Of a stretch of 5,772 nucleotides of DNA, positions 4,197 to 5,772 are shown piece by piece. The stretch spans positions 1 to 5,772 of the forward strand of contig CAADXT010000019.1 in assembly GCA_900753095.1 (NCBI GenBank), read 5' to 3'. Under the pieces are notes generated by a model. The model ran no database searches and was not told the origin of the DNA. It worked only from the letters and a program-made list of their open reading frames with translations. Position 1 is the stretch's first letter. Each line of letters opens with the position of its first letter. The stretch comes from Eggerthellaceae bacterium (lineage in GTDB: Bacteria > Actinomycetota > Coriobacteriia > Coriobacteriales > Eggerthellaceae). A program made the position numbers and the translations under genes.

Positions 4197-5772
4197 ATGG
4201 CATCTGACAAAAAGGCAGAGCAGTCTTACCAAGACTGGGAAAAGCCGCTTTTCGACGCCTGGAAAAAGCAAGGATACTTTGGCCGTACGCCTGGTTTCGG
4301 TAAGAACGGCGCCAACACGTACACCATCGTTATTCCTCCGCCGAACGTAACGGGCATGCTGCACATGGGCCATGCCTTGAACGACACCATCCAGGACACG
4401 TGCATCCGCCGTGCGCGCATGCAGGGCTACCAGACCCGTTGGATCCTCGGCACCGACCATGCGGGCATCGCAACCCAAACCAAGGTTGACAAGAAGCTTG
4501 CCGAAGAGGGCATTTCCCGCCTGGAGATCGGCCGCGAGAAGTTCATCGATGCCTGCTGGGATTGGCGCGAGGATTACGGCAACACCATCGTGAAGCAAAT
4601 TGCCGGCATGGGCTGCTCGTGCGACTACGACGACGAGAAGTTCACCATGTCCCCTGAATACGCCCATGCGGTGCGCAAGGTGTTCTGCGATTGGTACCAT
4701 GACGGTCTTATCTACAAGGGGCGCCGTATCGTGAACTGGTGCCCCTCCTGCACCACTGCCATTGCCGACGATGAGGCTGAGTATGTGGATGAGAAGGGCC
4801 ATCTGTGGTACCTGCGCTACCCGCTTTCCGAGCCGGTAGACGGCATGGAGTACGTCATCGTTGCCACCACGCGCCCCGAGACGATGCTCGGCGATACCGG
4901 CGTGGCCGTTAACCCGAAGGACGAGCGCTACAAGCACCTTATCGGCAAGACCATCGACCTTCCCATCGTGGGCCGCAAGATCCCGATCTTCGCCGACTAC
5001 TACGTAGATTCCGAGTTCGGCACGGGCTGCGTGAAAACCACGCCTGCTCACGACCCGAACGACTATGCCATGGGCCAGCGCAACGACTTGGAGCAGATCA
5101 ACATCTTCGACGAGCATGCTGTTGTGGTGGAAGGCTACGGCAAGTTCTCCGGCATGACGCGCGACGAGGCACGCGAGGCGGTAGTCGCCGAGTTCGAGGC
5201 TTTGGGCCTGCTCGACCATGTGGAGGACCATGATCATTCCGTGATGACGTGCTACCGTTGCCACACCAAGCTTGAGCCTTGGCTCTCCGAGCAGTGGTTC
5301 GTTGCGGTTGACCGCCTGAAGAAACGCGCTGCGGAAGTGGTGAAAAACGGCGAGATCCAGTTCCACCCCGCCCGCTGGAAGCAGGTGTACCTCGACTGGC
5401 TCGAGAACCTGAAGGACTGGTGCATTTCCCGACAGCTGTGGTGGGGCCATCGCATCCCGATGTTCTACTGCGATTCCTGCGGTTGGGAAGACGCTCTGAT
5501 GGAGGACACCGACGTGTGCCCGAAGTGCGGCGGCCACGTTCACCAGGACGAGGACGTGCTCGACACCTGGTTCTCTTCCCAGCTGTGGCCTTTCGCCACC
5601 CAGGGCTGGCCGGAAACCGACGAGGAGCTTAAGCGCACGTATCCCACGCAGATGCTCTCCACCGCCCGAGACATCATGGGCCTGTGGGTTGCTCGTATGG
5701 TTATGTCCTCGCTGTACTTCACCGACCAGATCCCGTTCAAGGACGTCATCATCCACCCCACGGTTATGGCAG
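4197..5772 (+). CDS. valS: Valyl-tRNA synthetase, N-terminal 525 residues (3' end outside window)
   Basis: This class I aminoacyl-tRNA synthetase attaches valine to tRNA-Val in the cytoplasm. The frame runs from ATG 4197 to the window edge without a stop, and the last base starts codon 526. The HIGH motif appears as HMGH (56-59) inside PPPNVTGMLHMGHAL, followed by GTDHAGIATQ (85-94). The CP1 editing domain (about 205-345) has TTRPETMLGDTGVAVNP (224-240) and TTPAHDPNDY (281-290), which clear mischarged threonine. Cys pairs at 182/185, 352/355, 425/428 and 441/444 match the two zinc-binding sites of bacterial-type ValRS such as that of Thermus. The C-terminal part of the Rossmann domain shows DTWFSSQLWPF (456-466). 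The family's usual T-G-[FY]-D reads T-A-R-D at 489-492. The last visible residues (IIHPTVMA) lie just before where KMSKS is expected, so the KMSKS loop, anticodon-binding domain and coiled-coil tail are not visible. It sits behind the clpX terminator, so it is a separate transcription unit. Confidence 0.96.
   Translation, partial: MASDKKAEQSYQDWEKPLFDAWKKQGYFGRTPGFGKNGANTYTIVIPPPNVTGMLHMGHALNDTIQDTCIRRARMQGYQTRWILGTDHAGIATQTKVDKKLAEEGISRLEIGREKFIDACWDWREDYGNTIVKQIAGMGCSCDYDDEKFTMSPEYAHAVRKVFCDWYHDGLIYKGRRIVNWCPSCTTAIADDEAEYVDEKGHLWYLRYPLSEPVDGMEYVIVATTRPETMLGDTGVAVNPKDERYKHLIGKTIDLPIVGRKIPIFADYYVDSEFGTGCVKTTPAHDPNDYAMGQRNDLEQINIFDEHAVVVEGYGKFSGMTRDEAREAVVAEFEALGLLDHVEDHDHSVMTCYRCHTKLEPWLSEQWFVAVDRLKKRAAEVVKNGEIQFHPARWKQVYLDWLENLKDWCISRQLWWGHRIPMFYCDSCGWEDALMEDTDVCPKCGGHVHQDEDVLDTWFSSQLWPFATQGWPETDEELKRTYPTQMLSTARDIMGLWVARMVMSSLYFTDQIPFKDVIIHPTVMA

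Noticed and set aside
4092..5756. A 554-codon open frame on the minus strand opposite valS
   Set aside because: It lies exactly antisense to a ValRS with all its motifs. Its translation is low-complexity in V, L, A, H and G with no recognisable domain, as expected when a gene with strong third-position G/C bias is read backwards.
1..5772. Mobile element, CRISPR array, toxin-antitoxin or defence system
   Set aside because: No long direct repeats, terminal inverted repeats, spaced repeat units, transposase, integrase or nuclease motifs were found; all gene space is taken by housekeeping genes.

Overview
The window is a compact, all-plus-strand housekeeping segment from a bacterium of moderately high GC. 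It holds the 3' end of an unidentified gene, a tRNA-Leu(UAG) gene, trigger factor (tig), a single clpP, clpX, and the first 525 codons of valyl-tRNA synthetase (valS). Protein character suggests an actinobacterium, most likely of the Coriobacteriia/Eggerthellaceae type. The grounds are a ClpP with an actinobacterial-style N-terminus, a ClpX with a short acidic linker, a ValRS with four zinc-type Cys pairs, and strong G/C preference at third codon positions. This assignment is by eye and not certain.

Layout: (1) 1-356, C-terminal part of a protein of unknown function, closed by a convincing intrinsic terminator at 400-432. (2) 442-603, a recognisable promoter (GTCACA-17-TATCAT) followed by a class II tRNA-Leu with encoded CCA. 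(3) 644-1972, tig, starting 40 bases after the tRNA end with no terminator and little room for its own promoter, so tRNA and tig are probably one transcript. (4) 1973-2103, a 131-base regulatory gap with a small hairpin at the tig stop and two copies of a TGTCGC-N4-GCGA element whose centres are 42 bp apart, the second a perfect 16-bp palindrome just upstream of clpP. (5) 2104-4095, clpP and clpX, separated by 6 bases and surely one operon, ended by a strong GC-rich terminator at 4106-4145. (6) 4197-5772, valS as an independent unit, cut by the right edge just before its KMSKS region.

The genes fit a protein-birth-and-death theme. Trigger factor binds nascent chains at the ribosome exit, ClpXP unfolds and degrades proteins, and tRNA-Leu and ValRS supply translation. 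No mobile element, CRISPR array, phage gene, toxin-antitoxin pair or defence system is visible, and I found no evidence of a wholly new system. The points most worth a second look are the paired operator-like elements before clpP, the tRNA-tig linkage, the degenerate prolyl-isomerase domain of trigger factor, and the unidentified protein at the left edge, which may be a phosphoesterase remnant lacking its metal ligands.
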